Source: Pukyongia sp. (GTDB lineage Bacteria > Bacteroidota > Bacteroidia > Flavobacteriales > Flavobacteriaceae). From it: 64,000 nt of DNA. Shown here piece after piece: positions 17,132 to 25,727 of the stretch; within the stretch, counting starts at the first letter, position 1; each line of letters opens with the position of its first letter. The notes beneath the pieces were generated by a model that ran no database searches, had not been told where the DNA came from, and was given only the letters and a program-made list of their open reading frames with translations. A program made the position numbers and the translations under genes. Location of the stretch: positions 62,001 through 126,000 of the forward strand of contig JASBSY010000009.1 of assembly GCA_030148705.1 (NCBI GenBank), read 5' to 3'.

Positions 17132-18436
17132 CTAATTGATTGCATTTTTATAGGTTTTTAAGGCTAACGCTCTGGCTTCCTGATGATTCACTATTTCTTC
17201 GGGATATTCTTTAGTTTCGTATTCTTCGACCCATTTTTTAACATATACCTCGTTTTTATCGAATTTTTTATATTGTGTAGTGGGGTTGAAGATCCGGAAA
17301 TAAGGTGCGGCATCCACCCCGGTTCCTGCAGCCCACTGCCAGTTGCCAACATTACTCGCTTGTTCATAATCTAACAGCTTTAATGCAAAATACGCTTCTC
17401 CCCACCGCCAGTCGATTAGCAAATGCTTACAAAGAAACCCAGCAACTACCATTCTAACTCGGTTGTGCATATAACCGGTTGTGTTTAATTGGCGCATCCC
17501 GGCGTCGACCATGGGATACCCGGTAGTGCCCGATTTCCACCGTTCGAAGTGTGCTTCATTATTTTGCCATTCGATCCGGTCGTATTTCTTTTTAAACGCA
17601 TTGTTTACCGTTTGCGGAAAATGATAGAGTATCTGCATAAAGAATTCCCGCCAGATAAGTTCATTTAAAAAAGTTTCGTCTTTGCTTTCCAGAGCCGCTT
17701 TTACGGCCTTTCGTACACTCAGCGTCCCAAACCGAAGATGGGGCCCAAGATGTGAGGTGCCGTCTTCGGCCGGGAAATTCCTTTTTTCTTTGTAGTCATC
17801 GATGAGGGAACTCTCAATATTGTATTCAGGTACCTTGATTTTTGACTTTTTAAACCCTAAATCTTCCAGCGATAAGGTAGGTAACCGTTCATTCTGATAG
17901 AGATTTTTGAAGTAATCTGAGTTGGTGTAGTCTTTTAAGTGTTCATTTCTATCGAATTTATCCTTCCAGGTCTTCATATAAGGGGAATAAACGACATAGG
18001 GATCACCGTCCTCCTTCACAATCTCATTCTTTTCAAAGATAACCTGGTCTTTAAACGAATTCACTTCCGCATCCAAAGAATAAAGATATTCCTTTACAGC
18101 CTTATCCCGTTTTTTCGCATAGGGTTCGTAATCCCCGTTAAAGAAGAGTTGTTTTATTTTATAATCTTTCGACAACGCTTTGAATACATCAACAGGCTCG
18201 TCGAAATAGATAGCAAGACTGGAACCTTGACCCTGTAACTCTTTTCTAATTGCCTGAAGCTGTTCAAATATAAAATTCACCCGTGCGTCATCTTCGGGAA
18301 GTTCTTCAAGTATTTGAGGATCGAATATAAAAACGGGTAATACGGGATAATCCGACTGCAGCGCATAATATAAGCCGGCGTTATCTTCAAGTCGCAGATC
18401 TCTTCGGAACCAGAATATCGAAATATGTTCCGCCAT
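17132..18436 (-). CDS. phrB: Deoxyribodipyrimidine photolyase
   Basis: A 434-residue FAD-dependent photolyase repairing UV-induced pyrimidine dimers using blue light. The N-terminal antenna domain starts ISIFWFRRDLRLEDNAGLYYAL. The FAD-binding region shows TSHLGPHLRFGTLSVR, ELIWREFFMQILYHFP, then TGYPMVDAGMRQL, GYMHNRVRMVVAGFL and the WGEAYFALKLLDYEQASNVGNWQWAAGTG segment, all typical of class I CPD photolyases. A 6-bp inverted repeat lies 29 bases before the start. Single gene, possibly preceded by a small broken gene in the same direction. Confidence 0.95.
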   Translation of the reverse strand: MAEHISIFWFRRDLRLEDNAGLYYALQSDYPVLPVFIFDPQILEELPEDDARVNFIFEQLQAIRKELQGQGSSLAIYFDEPVDVFKALSKDYKIKQLFFNGDYEPYAKKRDKAVKEYLYSLDAEVNSFKDQVIFEKNEIVKEDGDPYVVYSPYMKTWKDKFDRNEHLKDYTNSDYFKNLYQNERLPTLSLEDLGFKKSKIKVPEYNIESSLIDDYKEKRNFPAEDGTSHLGPHLRFGTLSVRKAVKAALESKDETFLNELIWREFFMQILYHFPQTVNNAFKKKYDRIEWQNNEAHFERWKSGTTGYPMVDAGMRQLNTTGYMHNRVRMVVAGFLCKHLLIDWRWGEAYFALKLLDYEQASNVGNWQWAAGTGVDAAPYFRIFNPTTQYKKFDKNEVYVKKWVEEYETKEYPEEIVNHQEARALALKTYKNAIN

Positions 18437-18464
18437 TAAAATTCTTTTAATACCACAGACGAAT

Positions 18465-18479
18465 TTCGCATAGTGCGAA
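18465..18479. promoter_or_regulatory. Inverted repeat upstream of the photolyase gene
   Basis: TTCGCA-TAG-TGCGAA, perfect arms with a three-base centre, 29-43 bases before the photolyase ATG. A possible operator; no regulator can be named. Confidence 0.3.
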
Positions 18480-18547
18480 TAACAACCTGCGATATCATTT
18501 TTTGAATCGAATTAAGGCTGAAAAAAATCCAAACGCTATCCCGCGAA

Positions 18548-18726
18548 TCAGATAACCGTAATATGGTCCTTAGTGTATAAATCTTCATAGATGTTTCGTA
18601 TCGACAACCAATCTATTTGCCGCCGGTAGAAAGTCTCCTGTTCATACGGAATAACCTGTAAAGTTCACGCTCCGGATTTAATCTCCTTTTCTTGCTAGTG
18701 AAAATGTTTTTTATGAATGTCAGCAT
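18548..18726 (-). pseudogene. Small protein gene, apparently frameshifted
   Basis: Two overlapping short frames lie on the minus strand. The first (18613-18726) starts with ATG and reads MLTFIKNIFTSKKRRLN... then RELYRLFRMNRRLSTGGK before a TAG. The second (18548-18664) has no start codon but continues with protein-like sequence, ...YEQETFYRRQIDWL then SIRNIYEDLYTKDHITVI, before TGA. Joined by one frameshift they would make a single basic protein of about 60 residues. Either a small gene decayed by an indel, a sequencing error, or two unrelated frames. I do not recognise a family. Confidence 0.35.
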
Positions 18727-18919
18727 TTCTTTTTTTTTAAAAATAACACCTTGTTATTAATTGATTGTTAGCTTATTGAAAACTTTAACAAGAATCTTAT
18801 TATTATTGGGAAAGCGATAAGAAATCTTGATGGTTATTAGGCTGTTTTAAGGTTTTATTAACTTTTAGATAGTCTCCCAAGTCGTAAATTCGTACTGAAT
18901 CAGAAACACAAACTATACA

Positions 18920-19765
18920 ATGAAAAAATTACTTTTATTTCTTTGTGCCGTTTCCGCATCTTTGATGGTTAACGCACAGCTACAAACACCCGCACCTAGT
19001 CCATTTCAGACTATCAGTCAGAAAGTTGGATTAACAGACATTACCCTTGAATATTCAAGACCATCTATGAAGGAGCGCAAGATTTTTGGAGGACTTGTTC
19101 CTTATAATGAAATCTGGCGAACAGGAGCGAATGCCAGTACCAAAATCACGTTCAGCGATGCCGTTGAGATTGGGGGGAAGACCCTTAAGGCCGGATCGTA
19201 TGCCATTTACACTAAGCCCGGACCTCAGAACTGGGAAGTTTATTTTTATTCAGATGCCAATAATTGGGGCACACCACAAGACTGGGATGAGGCTAAAGTA
19301 GCTGCTTCAGTTAAAGCCGCAGTAATGCCCTTACCGATGAAAATTGAAACCCTTACGATGTCTTTCGATGACCTCACGAATAACTCAACCAGCCTTGGAC
19401 TAATTTGGGAGGATGTATACGTTGCAGTTCCTATCAAGACATTTACAGACAAGATGGTATCGGCGAGTATCGACCAGGTAATGAATGGCCCTTCTCCCGA
19501 TGATTATTACAGGGCGGCGGTCTATTACCTTGAAACCGGAAAAGACATGAATCAGGCTAAAAAGTGGATCGATAAAGCCATCGAAAAGCGTGAGCAACCT
19601 GCCTTCTGGTATCACAGACAACAATCGCTAATTTATGCGAAGGCAGGGGATAAGAAAGGCGCTATCGAAGCTGCCAAGAAATCCCTTGAACTTGCCAAGG
19701 CAGCAGATAATAGCGATTATATTGCATTAAACACCAAGTCGCTGAAGGAGTGGGGTGCCATGTAA
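18920..19765 (+). CDS. Exported DUF2911 protein
   Basis: A 281-residue protein with a signal peptide ending VNAQ (about residue 20). Residues 25-165 form the DUF2911 domain, recognisable by LQTPAPSPFQTISQKVG, then EYSRPSMKERKIFG, YNEIWRTGANASTKITFS and LKAGSYAIYTKPG. The remainder is helical with TPR-like pairs (PDDYYRAAVYYLETGKDMNQAKKWIDKAIE and KAGDKKGAIEAAKKSLELAK). The family is widespread in Bacteroidota but has no firm function; periplasmic. A strong terminator follows at once. Confidence 0.88.
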   Translation: MKKLLLFLCAVSASLMVNAQLQTPAPSPFQTISQKVGLTDITLEYSRPSMKERKIFGGLVPYNEIWRTGANASTKITFSDAVEIGGKTLKAGSYAIYTKPGPQNWEVYFYSDANNWGTPQDWDEAKVAASVKAAVMPLPMKIETLTMSFDDLTNNSTSLGLIWEDVYVAVPIKTFTDKMVSASIDQVMNGPSPDDYYRAAVYYLETGKDMNQAKKWIDKAIEKREQPAFWYHRQQSLIYAKAGDKKGAIEAAKKSLELAKAADNSDYIALNTKSLKEWGAM

Positions 19766-19783
19766 CCTAAACTTTTAAAGAAT

Positions 19784-19822
19784 AAAAACGCCTTGTATTT
19801 CAAGGCGTTTTTTTTTTTTTTT
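19784..19822 (+). terminator. Strong bidirectional terminator between DUF2911 and symporter genes
   Basis: The stem AAAACGCCTTG / CAAGGCGTTTT with a five-base loop is followed by about 15 T in total on the plus strand, and by A/T bases on the other side, so it can end both convergent genes. Confidence 0.88.
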
Positions 19823-19825
19823 GAG

Positions 19826-21535
19826 CTATTCCTCCGTTGTTTGCAGTTTTTTATCCGGCAATCCGGATCCCGGACCGGTGAGTTGAAGGATAAGGGCAAT
19901 TCCCATCACGAGCACACAGCCCAGTACATTCAGCCATAAGTAAGGCATCCAGTCCATCCACCAAACCAGGATCACCAGTATCTGGGTGATAATAGCTGCA
20001 ATAAATGTGGCCCTGCCTTTCACATATTTCACAAAAAAGGCCAGAAGGAAAATTCCCAGCACATTTCCGTAAAAGATGGATCCTATGATATTTACCAGTT
20101 GGATGAGGTTGTCAAAAAGATCGGCAATACTTGCCACGCCAATAGCCATTATCCCCCACAGTAATGTGAACCAGCGTGAAGCTTTCACATAGTGGCGTTC
20201 GGTATGCTGCTTCGAATTTCGCCTGTACAGATCCATGGCCGTGGTAGAACCCAGTGCGTTTAACTCGGAGGCAGTAGACGACATGGCCGCACTTAAAATT
20301 ACAGCCAGCAGCAACCCTATAATTCCTCTCGGCAGGTTGTTAAGGATAAAATGGATAAATACATAGTCCTTGTCGTTTGTTTCGGCTATAGGATTAGCCT
20401 GTTTGATTAGCGCTTTACTCTGTACCCGCAAAGAATCTTCAGACGCATTCAACTGAGAAATCTCTGTTCGTAAACGATCCATTTTTGCCTGGTCCTCAGT
20501 TCGGGCAAAATCTATTTGCTTTATCCTCAACTGGGATTCAATTTCTCTTTTTTCATTTTCCAGTTCCTTGTACTCTGCAGCGTATTCGGAATTCATTACA
20601 TTCTTTACAGAGGCGGGGTTAAAGTGTAGGGGAGAGGCATTGAACTGGTAGAATACGAATACCATCACTCCAATAAGCAGTATAAAGAACTGCATTGGCA
20701 CCTTTAATAAACCGTTCATGATCAGGCCCATCTGACTTTGTCTTACCGAACTGCCTGTGAGATAGCGTTGCACCTGGCTCTGATCGGTGCCAAAATAGGA
20801 TAAGGCGAGAAAGCTACCGCCAATAATACCACTCCAGAATGTATATCGATTCTCAAAATCGAAGGAAAAATCGAGAATCTCCATTTTCCCATTGGCGCCG
20901 GCGATATCGAGGGCTTTACTAAATGAAATGTCCAGGGGCAGGAAGTTTAGTATTATAAGAAAGGCGATCAGCATTCCGCCAAATATTACGATCATCTGCT
21001 GTTTTTGAGTCACACTCACGGCTTTCGTTCCCCCGCTCACAGTATAGATAATAACCAGTATACCGATGATAACGTTTAAATAAAGCAGGTTCCAACCTAA
21101 TACGGCCGAGAGGATAATCGAGGGTGCGAAGATGGTTATCCCCGCCGACAGACCGCGCTGGATTAAAAAGAGAATGGCGGTTAGCGTTCTGGTTTTACGG
21201 TCGAAACGGGCCTCCAGGAATTCATAGGCAGTAAAAACCTTTAGCCTGTGGTAAAGTGGAATAAATACCATGCAGATTACGATCATGGCCAATGGCAGCC
21301 CGAAATAGAACTGCACGAATCCCATGCCGTCGTGATAGGCCTGCCCGGGAGTGGAAAGAAAGGTGATCGCACTGGCCTGGGTGGCCATTACGCTGAGACC
21401 AATGGTCCACCAATGTGCTTCTTTCCCACCTTTTAAATAATCGGTTACATTCTTATGTCCTCTGGATTTATAGGTTCCGTAGATAACGATGAAAAGCAGC
21501 GTGCCAATTAAGACGATCCAGTCTATTTGTTCCAT
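19826..21535 (-). CDS. Sodium:solute symporter (SSS family) with coiled-coil insertion
   Basis: A 569-residue membrane protein of the SSS family, about 13 transmembrane segments. Recognisable parts: ITFLSTPGQAYHDGMGFVQFYFGLP, EFLEARFDRKTRTLTA and FGTDQSQVQRYLTGSS, the SSS signature region. Residues about 315-385 form a highly charged coiled-coil stretch (ELENEKREIESQLRI...) between membrane segments, longer than the usual loop. The substrate is not known; genes of this type often take up sialic acid, sugars or amino acids. Its ATG overlaps the stop of a 35-residue membrane protein (TAATG), which in turn follows a PIG-L deacetylase. Confidence 0.9.
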   Translation of the reverse strand: MEQIDWIVLIGTLLFIVIYGTYKSRGHKNVTDYLKGGKEAHWWTIGLSVMATQASAITFLSTPGQAYHDGMGFVQFYFGLPLAMIVICMVFIPLYHRLKVFTAYEFLEARFDRKTRTLTAILFLIQRGLSAGITIFAPSIILSAVLGWNLLYLNVIIGILVIIYTVSGGTKAVSVTQKQQMIVIFGGMLIAFLIILNFLPLDISFSKALDIAGANGKMEILDFSFDFENRYTFWSGIIGGSFLALSYFGTDQSQVQRYLTGSSVRQSQMGLIMNGLLKVPMQFFILLIGVMVFVFYQFNASPLHFNPASVKNVMNSEYAAEYKELENEKREIESQLRIKQIDFARTEDQAKMDRLRTEISQLNASEDSLRVQSKALIKQANPIAETNDKDYVFIHFILNNLPRGIIGLLLAVILSAAMSSTASELNALGSTTAMDLYRRNSKQHTERHYVKASRWFTLLWGIMAIGVASIADLFDNLIQLVNIIGSIFYGNVLGIFLLAFFVKYVKGRATFIAAIITQILVILVWWMDWMPYLWLNVLGCVLVMGIALILQLTGPGSGLPDKKLQTTEE

Positions 21536-21642
21536 TAAGAATAACTTTTCATGATAAAATAAAACAGAAAAATATAGGCTGCATTAAGCAATAGGAGCAG
21601 CGTATAACTCCATTTCCAAGTAAACTTTTGTTTTTCCTCCAT
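21535..21642 (-). CDS. 35-residue single-pass membrane protein coupled to the symporter
   Basis: A short gene between the PIG-L deacetylase and the symporter. It starts with ATG 2 bases after the PIG-L stop, and its stop TAA shares a base with the symporter ATG. The product has a charged start (MEEKQKFTWKW) and one hydrophobic helix (SYTLLLLLNAAYIFLFYFIM). The tight coupling and a Bacteroidota-type spacing argue that it is real. By analogy with small partners of SSS transporters (YhdT with PanF, YjcH with ActP) it may be a subunit or assembly factor of the symporter. That is inference; there is no sequence similarity that I can see. Confidence 0.65.
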   Translation of the reverse strand: MEEKQKFTWKWSYTLLLLLNAAYIFLFYFIMKSYS

Positions 21643-21644
21643 AA

Positions 21645-24137
21645 TTAATTACCCAATGAAAGTATATTAGCAAATAAGCGATAAGCCCCGGCAACTCCGG
21701 CCGGAAGTTCTCTAAAAAAACTAAGTCCGGTATATACGAAATACCCTTTGCCGTGTTCTGCGATAAGTAAAGAGCCTTTTGTTAATTCCTCCCCTTCGTC
21801 ATTCATCCCCAGCACAGGAACGAATGCAGGGTCCCAACTGTCCGGGAAGTACAAGCCTCTTTCCTGTACCCAACCCTCGAAATCTCTTTGTGTGATCTGG
21901 TTGGGACGGTTAAGGACCCTATGGTTCGGTGACAGGAACACCACCTCCGAACTTTCGTCGGTTACCCTGTCCCTCGACAAGTTAAGAGGGTAAGGGGCCA
22001 ACTCTTCGGTTATGAGCCGATGACTGGTGTTGTATTGTAAAACCAGCACACCTCCATTTTTCACATAGTCATGAAGTAATTGTTGTTTGAATTCCAGCTC
22101 GGGTACAGTGTTGTAGGCTCTTATTCCTATTACTATGGCATCGTAAGCCTGCAGCTTTTGAGGACTGATTTCGTCGGTGGCGATATTCTCAACCCGGTAT
22201 CCAATATAGTGAAGGTTTTCAGGGATCGCATCTCCGGCACCCTCGATGTAGCCTATTACTTCCCCTTCTTTTTTCAGGTCGATACGAACCACTTTGGCCT
22301 CGGCAGGTAAAAGGACCCTTTGCAGGGGAATATGCTCGTAGTCGATGCTTATCAATTCTTTGTTGTAAAACTTACTGCCCACCGCAGCCACCGGCTCAAG
22401 TATTCCTTCGCTTTGGGTTTCCGGAGGTGTTACCGTGAAATGAAAAGTCTTGACATCGCCCTGTTTCGATATATCGAAAGTATGCTGGGGTGGATTCACC
22501 GTCCAGCCTTCCGGATGATTTAATTGAAGAAAGCCGTTCACTCCATCCTTTCCCGCCCGAACCTGTACCGCTACGCGTTTGGGTTCCGAATTAGGGAAAA
22601 TCAGGACCTTATCTACTATAGACGTGGATACCTTCGGCAGGATCTCCATTGGTTGATACACCTCCCCTTTAACCGGGTCGGTAAATTTATAGACCACATT
22701 TCGGCCTATGTTAAGGGTGGTCCTACTTAATCCCAGTTTGAAGTCGAAGCGTTCCGGAGCCGGTGTTTCAGGAACTCCGATTAGAGAATCGGGTACTTTA
22801 TACATCCCAAGACTACCTTTTTCAACTAACCAATACGGAGCCGAAGTACTGTTGTTCTTAGTAGTAAAATTTGTTGTGTATGTAAAGCGCTCATTCGGCT
22901 GAAGTGTCTCAGCAGAAGTTAAGATTTCGGTGCCCGACGCAGACGTGACCGATTGAAGCACTACAGGAAAAGTAGATCTGTTTATAGCCTCGATGGTAAG
23001 TTCATACGTATCATTTGGGTTTATTTCGTTGGAATTTGATACGACTTCCAGGAATATTCCACCACAGTCGAGGATAAGTTGCTCCAGCTGTTCCATTTTT
23101 ATCGTTCTCCAATGCTCGTCCTGTAGCAGCTTCACCATCTCGTAGGCTTGCAGCAACTGTGGCAGCATAGCCGAAGGGTCTTCGAAGTTAAAATTTCGCT
23201 CGGCTTCGAGCAAAATCGTTCCTATGGCTGCACCGCCTTCTACGCGTGACCAGCTAGTGTTGATACCTTCAAACAGATCGTTTTTGCCTTCGGGGAAGTC
23301 GCCTTTCAGGAATTCAAGCCATTCGCTCTGCATTCCTCTTGTTCCGCTGCTGCCGAATCCCTGAGATTTGTGCATGCTCCTGCTTAAGGCCGCGATCTCT
23401 CCATTAGACAGGCCGAGAGCAGGGAAGTAGGTGCCGGTTTCCACCTTTATAAGATTTGTTTTATCGGCCTTCTCAAAATTCTCTTCACTTCCGTAAAACC
23501 ACCAGGACGTGTTGAACAACAACCTCTTAGGTTGCCAGGTTCCGAATCGTTTGGCCGAGGCCGGATAATTCGATGCATCCCCGGCCAGGTCGAACGCTTC
23601 CATACTGAGCATGGCGGAGGAGGTGTGATGCCCGTGATTGCTGCCGGGATCCCTGTGGTTAAACCGATTGATTATCACGTCGGGTTTAAACTTCCGAATA
23701 GCGCGTACCACATCTCCCAATACTTCTTCCTTATTCCAAATTTCAAGGGTCTCATCGGGATGCTTGGAATATCCAAAATCGTTGGCGCGAGTGAAAAACT
23801 GTTGTCCGCCATCGGTGCGGCGGGCAGCAAGCAATTCCTGGGTTCTAATCACGCCCAAAAGTTCACGGATTTCGGGGCCTATCAGGTTTTGGCCCCCATC
23901 GCCCCGAGTCATGGACAGGTAGGCTGTCCTGGCCTTCTTATCGTTGGCCAACCAGGAGATCAGGCGGGTATTCTCATCGTCGGGATGTGCCGCAACATAC
24001 AGTGCCGATCCGAGAAAATTGAGTTTTTGCAGGTTGTGATAGATTTCTGAAGCTGTTGGTTTCTGAGGTTGTTGAGAGAAGCTTAAAACTGAGAATAAGC
24101 CGATTAATATCAGCGCTAAGAGTTGCTTTCGCATCAT
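21645..24137 (-). CDS. Exported PIG-L family deacetylase, multidomain
   Basis: An 830-residue secreted protein with a signal peptide (cleaved about residue 22). Residues 45-200 are the PIG-L/LmbE zinc deacetylase domain: AAHPDDENTRL (His51, Asp54) and SNHGHHTSS (His168-171). These enzymes deacetylate GlcNAc-containing molecules. The middle part contains beta-sandwich regions (for example ELTIEAINRSTFPV). The C-terminal third resembles a GATase-like Rossmann fold (YDAIVIGIRAYN, GGVLVLQYNTS). First gene of an operon with a small membrane protein and a sodium:solute symporter, suggesting that a released amino sugar or related product is imported. Confidence 0.85.
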   Translation of the reverse strand: MMRKQLLALILIGLFSVLSFSQQPQKPTASEIYHNLQKLNFLGSALYVAAHPDDENTRLISWLANDKKARTAYLSMTRGDGGQNLIGPEIRELLGVIRTQELLAARRTDGGQQFFTRANDFGYSKHPDETLEIWNKEEVLGDVVRAIRKFKPDVIINRFNHRDPGSNHGHHTSSAMLSMEAFDLAGDASNYPASAKRFGTWQPKRLLFNTSWWFYGSEENFEKADKTNLIKVETGTYFPALGLSNGEIAALSRSMHKSQGFGSSGTRGMQSEWLEFLKGDFPEGKNDLFEGINTSWSRVEGGAAIGTILLEAERNFNFEDPSAMLPQLLQAYEMVKLLQDEHWRTIKMEQLEQLILDCGGIFLEVVSNSNEINPNDTYELTIEAINRSTFPVVLQSVTSASGTEILTSAETLQPNERFTYTTNFTTKNNSTSAPYWLVEKGSLGMYKVPDSLIGVPETPAPERFDFKLGLSRTTLNIGRNVVYKFTDPVKGEVYQPMEILPKVSTSIVDKVLIFPNSEPKRVAVQVRAGKDGVNGFLQLNHPEGWTVNPPQHTFDISKQGDVKTFHFTVTPPETQSEGILEPVAAVGSKFYNKELISIDYEHIPLQRVLLPAEAKVVRIDLKKEGEVIGYIEGAGDAIPENLHYIGYRVENIATDEISPQKLQAYDAIVIGIRAYNTVPELEFKQQLLHDYVKNGGVLVLQYNTSHRLITEELAPYPLNLSRDRVTDESSEVVFLSPNHRVLNRPNQITQRDFEGWVQERGLYFPDSWDPAFVPVLGMNDEGEELTKGSLLIAEHGKGYFVYTGLSFFRELPAGVAGAYRLFANILSLGN

Positions 24138-24186
24138 TTTTTATGAGTTTCGGAGGTATCCAAATATACCAAATTGAAAAAGTGTT

Positions 24187-24747
24187 TTAATCTATAGGTT
24201 GTTCTTTAACATTTTTATCTTCTTCACTTAAAAATTCTTCGATCTCGTCCGGTTTTACTACGGTTACCCCTTTTTGGAGCATTAAACTGTTAGGATAGGT
24301 GATAATATGGTTATCGCTAGTCCTAATCACCACGTGAAATCCCTTGATATCTTCGATCACGCCCTGGTAGTCGTATTCCTTGTCGTGAATTACGATAAAA
24401 TCGCCGATCTTATACGGAAAGGTAAAGAACATGATAATCCCGCTGGTTACATTCGAAAGAATAGACCACTGGGCGAATAAGGCCACTCCCATTACCGCCA
24501 ATACCGACGAGAGTACAAAACCAACGTCATTGAATTCTACCCCCCAAATGAGAAACAACCCCAGGACAAGGAAGAAAATTACCGCGTAATCGATAAATCT
24601 TATAACCATACCTGTTCTGTGTTCGAGCCGTTCGATCTTTCGTGCAAATCGTTTAATTCCGATAATGAAGAACCAGCGCAAAAGCAGTAACAGCAGGATT
24701 ACAAAGCCTGTCTTCAATAGTTCGGGTAAGTAATTTTCAAAGGTCAT
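24187..24747 (-). CDS. Small mechanosensitive channel (MscS family)
   Basis: A 186-residue MscS-type channel. Two N-terminal membrane helices precede the pore-lining helix DVGFVLSSVLAVMGVALFAQWSILSNVTSGIIMFF, followed by the beta domain FPYKIGDFIVIHDKEYDYQGVIEDI and the strand NHIITYPNSLMLQKGV. It lacks the larger C-terminal domain of E. coli MscS. Likely releases solutes on osmotic downshock. Its ATG overlaps the upstream lipoprotein stop (ATGA). It is the last gene of the seven-gene minus-strand operon 24187-29092. Confidence 0.9.
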   Translation of the reverse strand: MTFENYLPELLKTGFVILLLLLLRWFFIIGIKRFARKIERLEHRTGMVIRFIDYAVIFFLVLGLFLIWGVEFNDVGFVLSSVLAVMGVALFAQWSILSNVTSGIIMFFTFPYKIGDFIVIHDKEYDYQGVIEDIKGFHVVIRTSDNHIITYPNSLMLQKGVTVVKPDEIEEFLSEEDKNVKEQPID

Positions 24748-25685
24748 AGTGAAGTTTCTAAAGCGAGTGAATCTCTTAGGGTACTGTCTTTATTGCTATT
24801 CTGCCGCCAGTAAGCCGTTTTTATGCGTTTCAACTTAACTGCAGTAGTCTTTAAACGGGTGGTGTCTCCCAGCCATCCGGCATTGGTTTCTTCCCATTTT
24901 TCAATTTCAAATGGAAAACGACTGTTAAAGTAGACAATTATTTCCCTCTGCAAATCGGGATACCTTACACCATAGGCCGACAAAGAATCGCCCTGTTTTA
25001 AGCTGGCAATCGCATTGTATGCATCTATATCTTTATGTCTTAGCCTACTGTATTCGAAGGATGGGATCATCTTTAATTCGCCTGTGGGTAAGGATTCGGG
25101 ATTGATTCTAATTAGATTCCACAATTCGTCCTCCAGCCAGTGTTTATCTAATTCCAGTTGCTCATCAGCTTCCGATTGAAAGTAGGAATACGAAGTAACC
25201 TCATAACGATCGCGATTGTTCATCTGGGCAAAAACCTGTCCGCACCATTCCTGGACCGAATTGGTAACCTTGATTGCGTGATCTTGCTTTTCCAACTGGC
25301 TAAAAATACTACTCATTATGGAGTAGGGGTAGATCCCCGTTAAAAACTTTTTGGTCTTATTCAGTTTCAGGACCTTAATATTAGTTTCTGCAACCGAGTC
25401 GGCTTTCACCTGAAGTTCGGGATCAAAATCTTCGGTAACAAAGATCGCAACCATGCTTCCTTCCCTCAGCTCCCCATAGCGCTCCTGTGAAAGTGCGTAC
25501 GAAGTGATCTCGGCAGTGCCGTCGAACCAGTAGGATTTGAACTCCTCGGACAGTTCCCTCTGTGGGATTACGGACTCCCCGTTAGCTCCACTACTTTCCG
25601 GAATGAGGTTTTGTTTGGACCTTTCGCAGGAAGTAGTAAGAATTAAGCTGAGAGTAATGTAGAAAAAAAATGATTGCTGGCTCAT
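24744..25685 (-). CDS. Lipoprotein of unknown function
   Basis: A 313-residue predicted lipoprotein (hydrophobic start, LTTSC with Cys20). The body is mixed alpha/beta: FKSYWFDGTAEITSYALSQERYGELREGSMVAIFVTEDF, then VKVLKLNKTKKFLTGIYPYSIMSS and EEWCGQVF-type segments (VQEWCGQVFAQMNN). Homologues in flavobacteria are often annotated as septum formation inhibitor Maf, probably transferred from the real maf gene just upstream. Nothing Maf-like is visible. It sits between maf and the small mscS gene in the same operon. Confidence 0.75.
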   Translation of the reverse strand: MSQQSFFFYITLSLILTTSCERSKQNLIPESSGANGESVIPQRELSEEFKSYWFDGTAEITSYALSQERYGELREGSMVAIFVTEDFDPELQVKADSVAETNIKVLKLNKTKKFLTGIYPYSIMSSIFSQLEKQDHAIKVTNSVQEWCGQVFAQMNNRDRYEVTSYSYFQSEADEQLELDKHWLEDELWNLIRINPESLPTGELKMIPSFEYSRLRHKDIDAYNAIASLKQGDSLSAYGVRYPDLQREIIVYFNSRFPFEIEKWEETNAGWLGDTTRLKTTAVKLKRIKTAYWRQNSNKDSTLRDSLALETSL

Positions 25686-25727
25686 GCAATTGGAACTTTC
25701 AGTAAAATTACAATAAATTCACTTGTA

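Larger units (their letters stand above)
18437..18919. other. 483-base gap between photolyase and DUF2911 genes
   Basis: The gap holds the inverted repeat at 18465, a small broken reading frame on the minus strand (18548-18726), a hairpin AATAACA-CCT-TGTTATT at 18742-18758, and the AT-rich leader of the DUF2911 gene. Nothing else is recognised. Confidence 0.5.

Noticed and set aside
18742-18758. Hairpin AATAACA-CCT-TGTTATT as a terminator
   Set aside because: The stem is AT-only and no gene ends nearby in the direction where a T-run follows; kept only as a landmark upstream of the small broken gene.
23532-24050. Plus-strand open frame (172 codons) opposite the PIG-L domain
   Set aside because: Antisense to conserved zinc-site sequence; composition is unlike a real protein and there is no promoter or partner gene.
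24744-25685. Annotation of the lipoprotein as a second Maf protein
   Set aside because: No ASxSPRR or other Maf motif; it has a lipobox and an unrelated sequence. The name probably spread from the neighbouring true maf gene.
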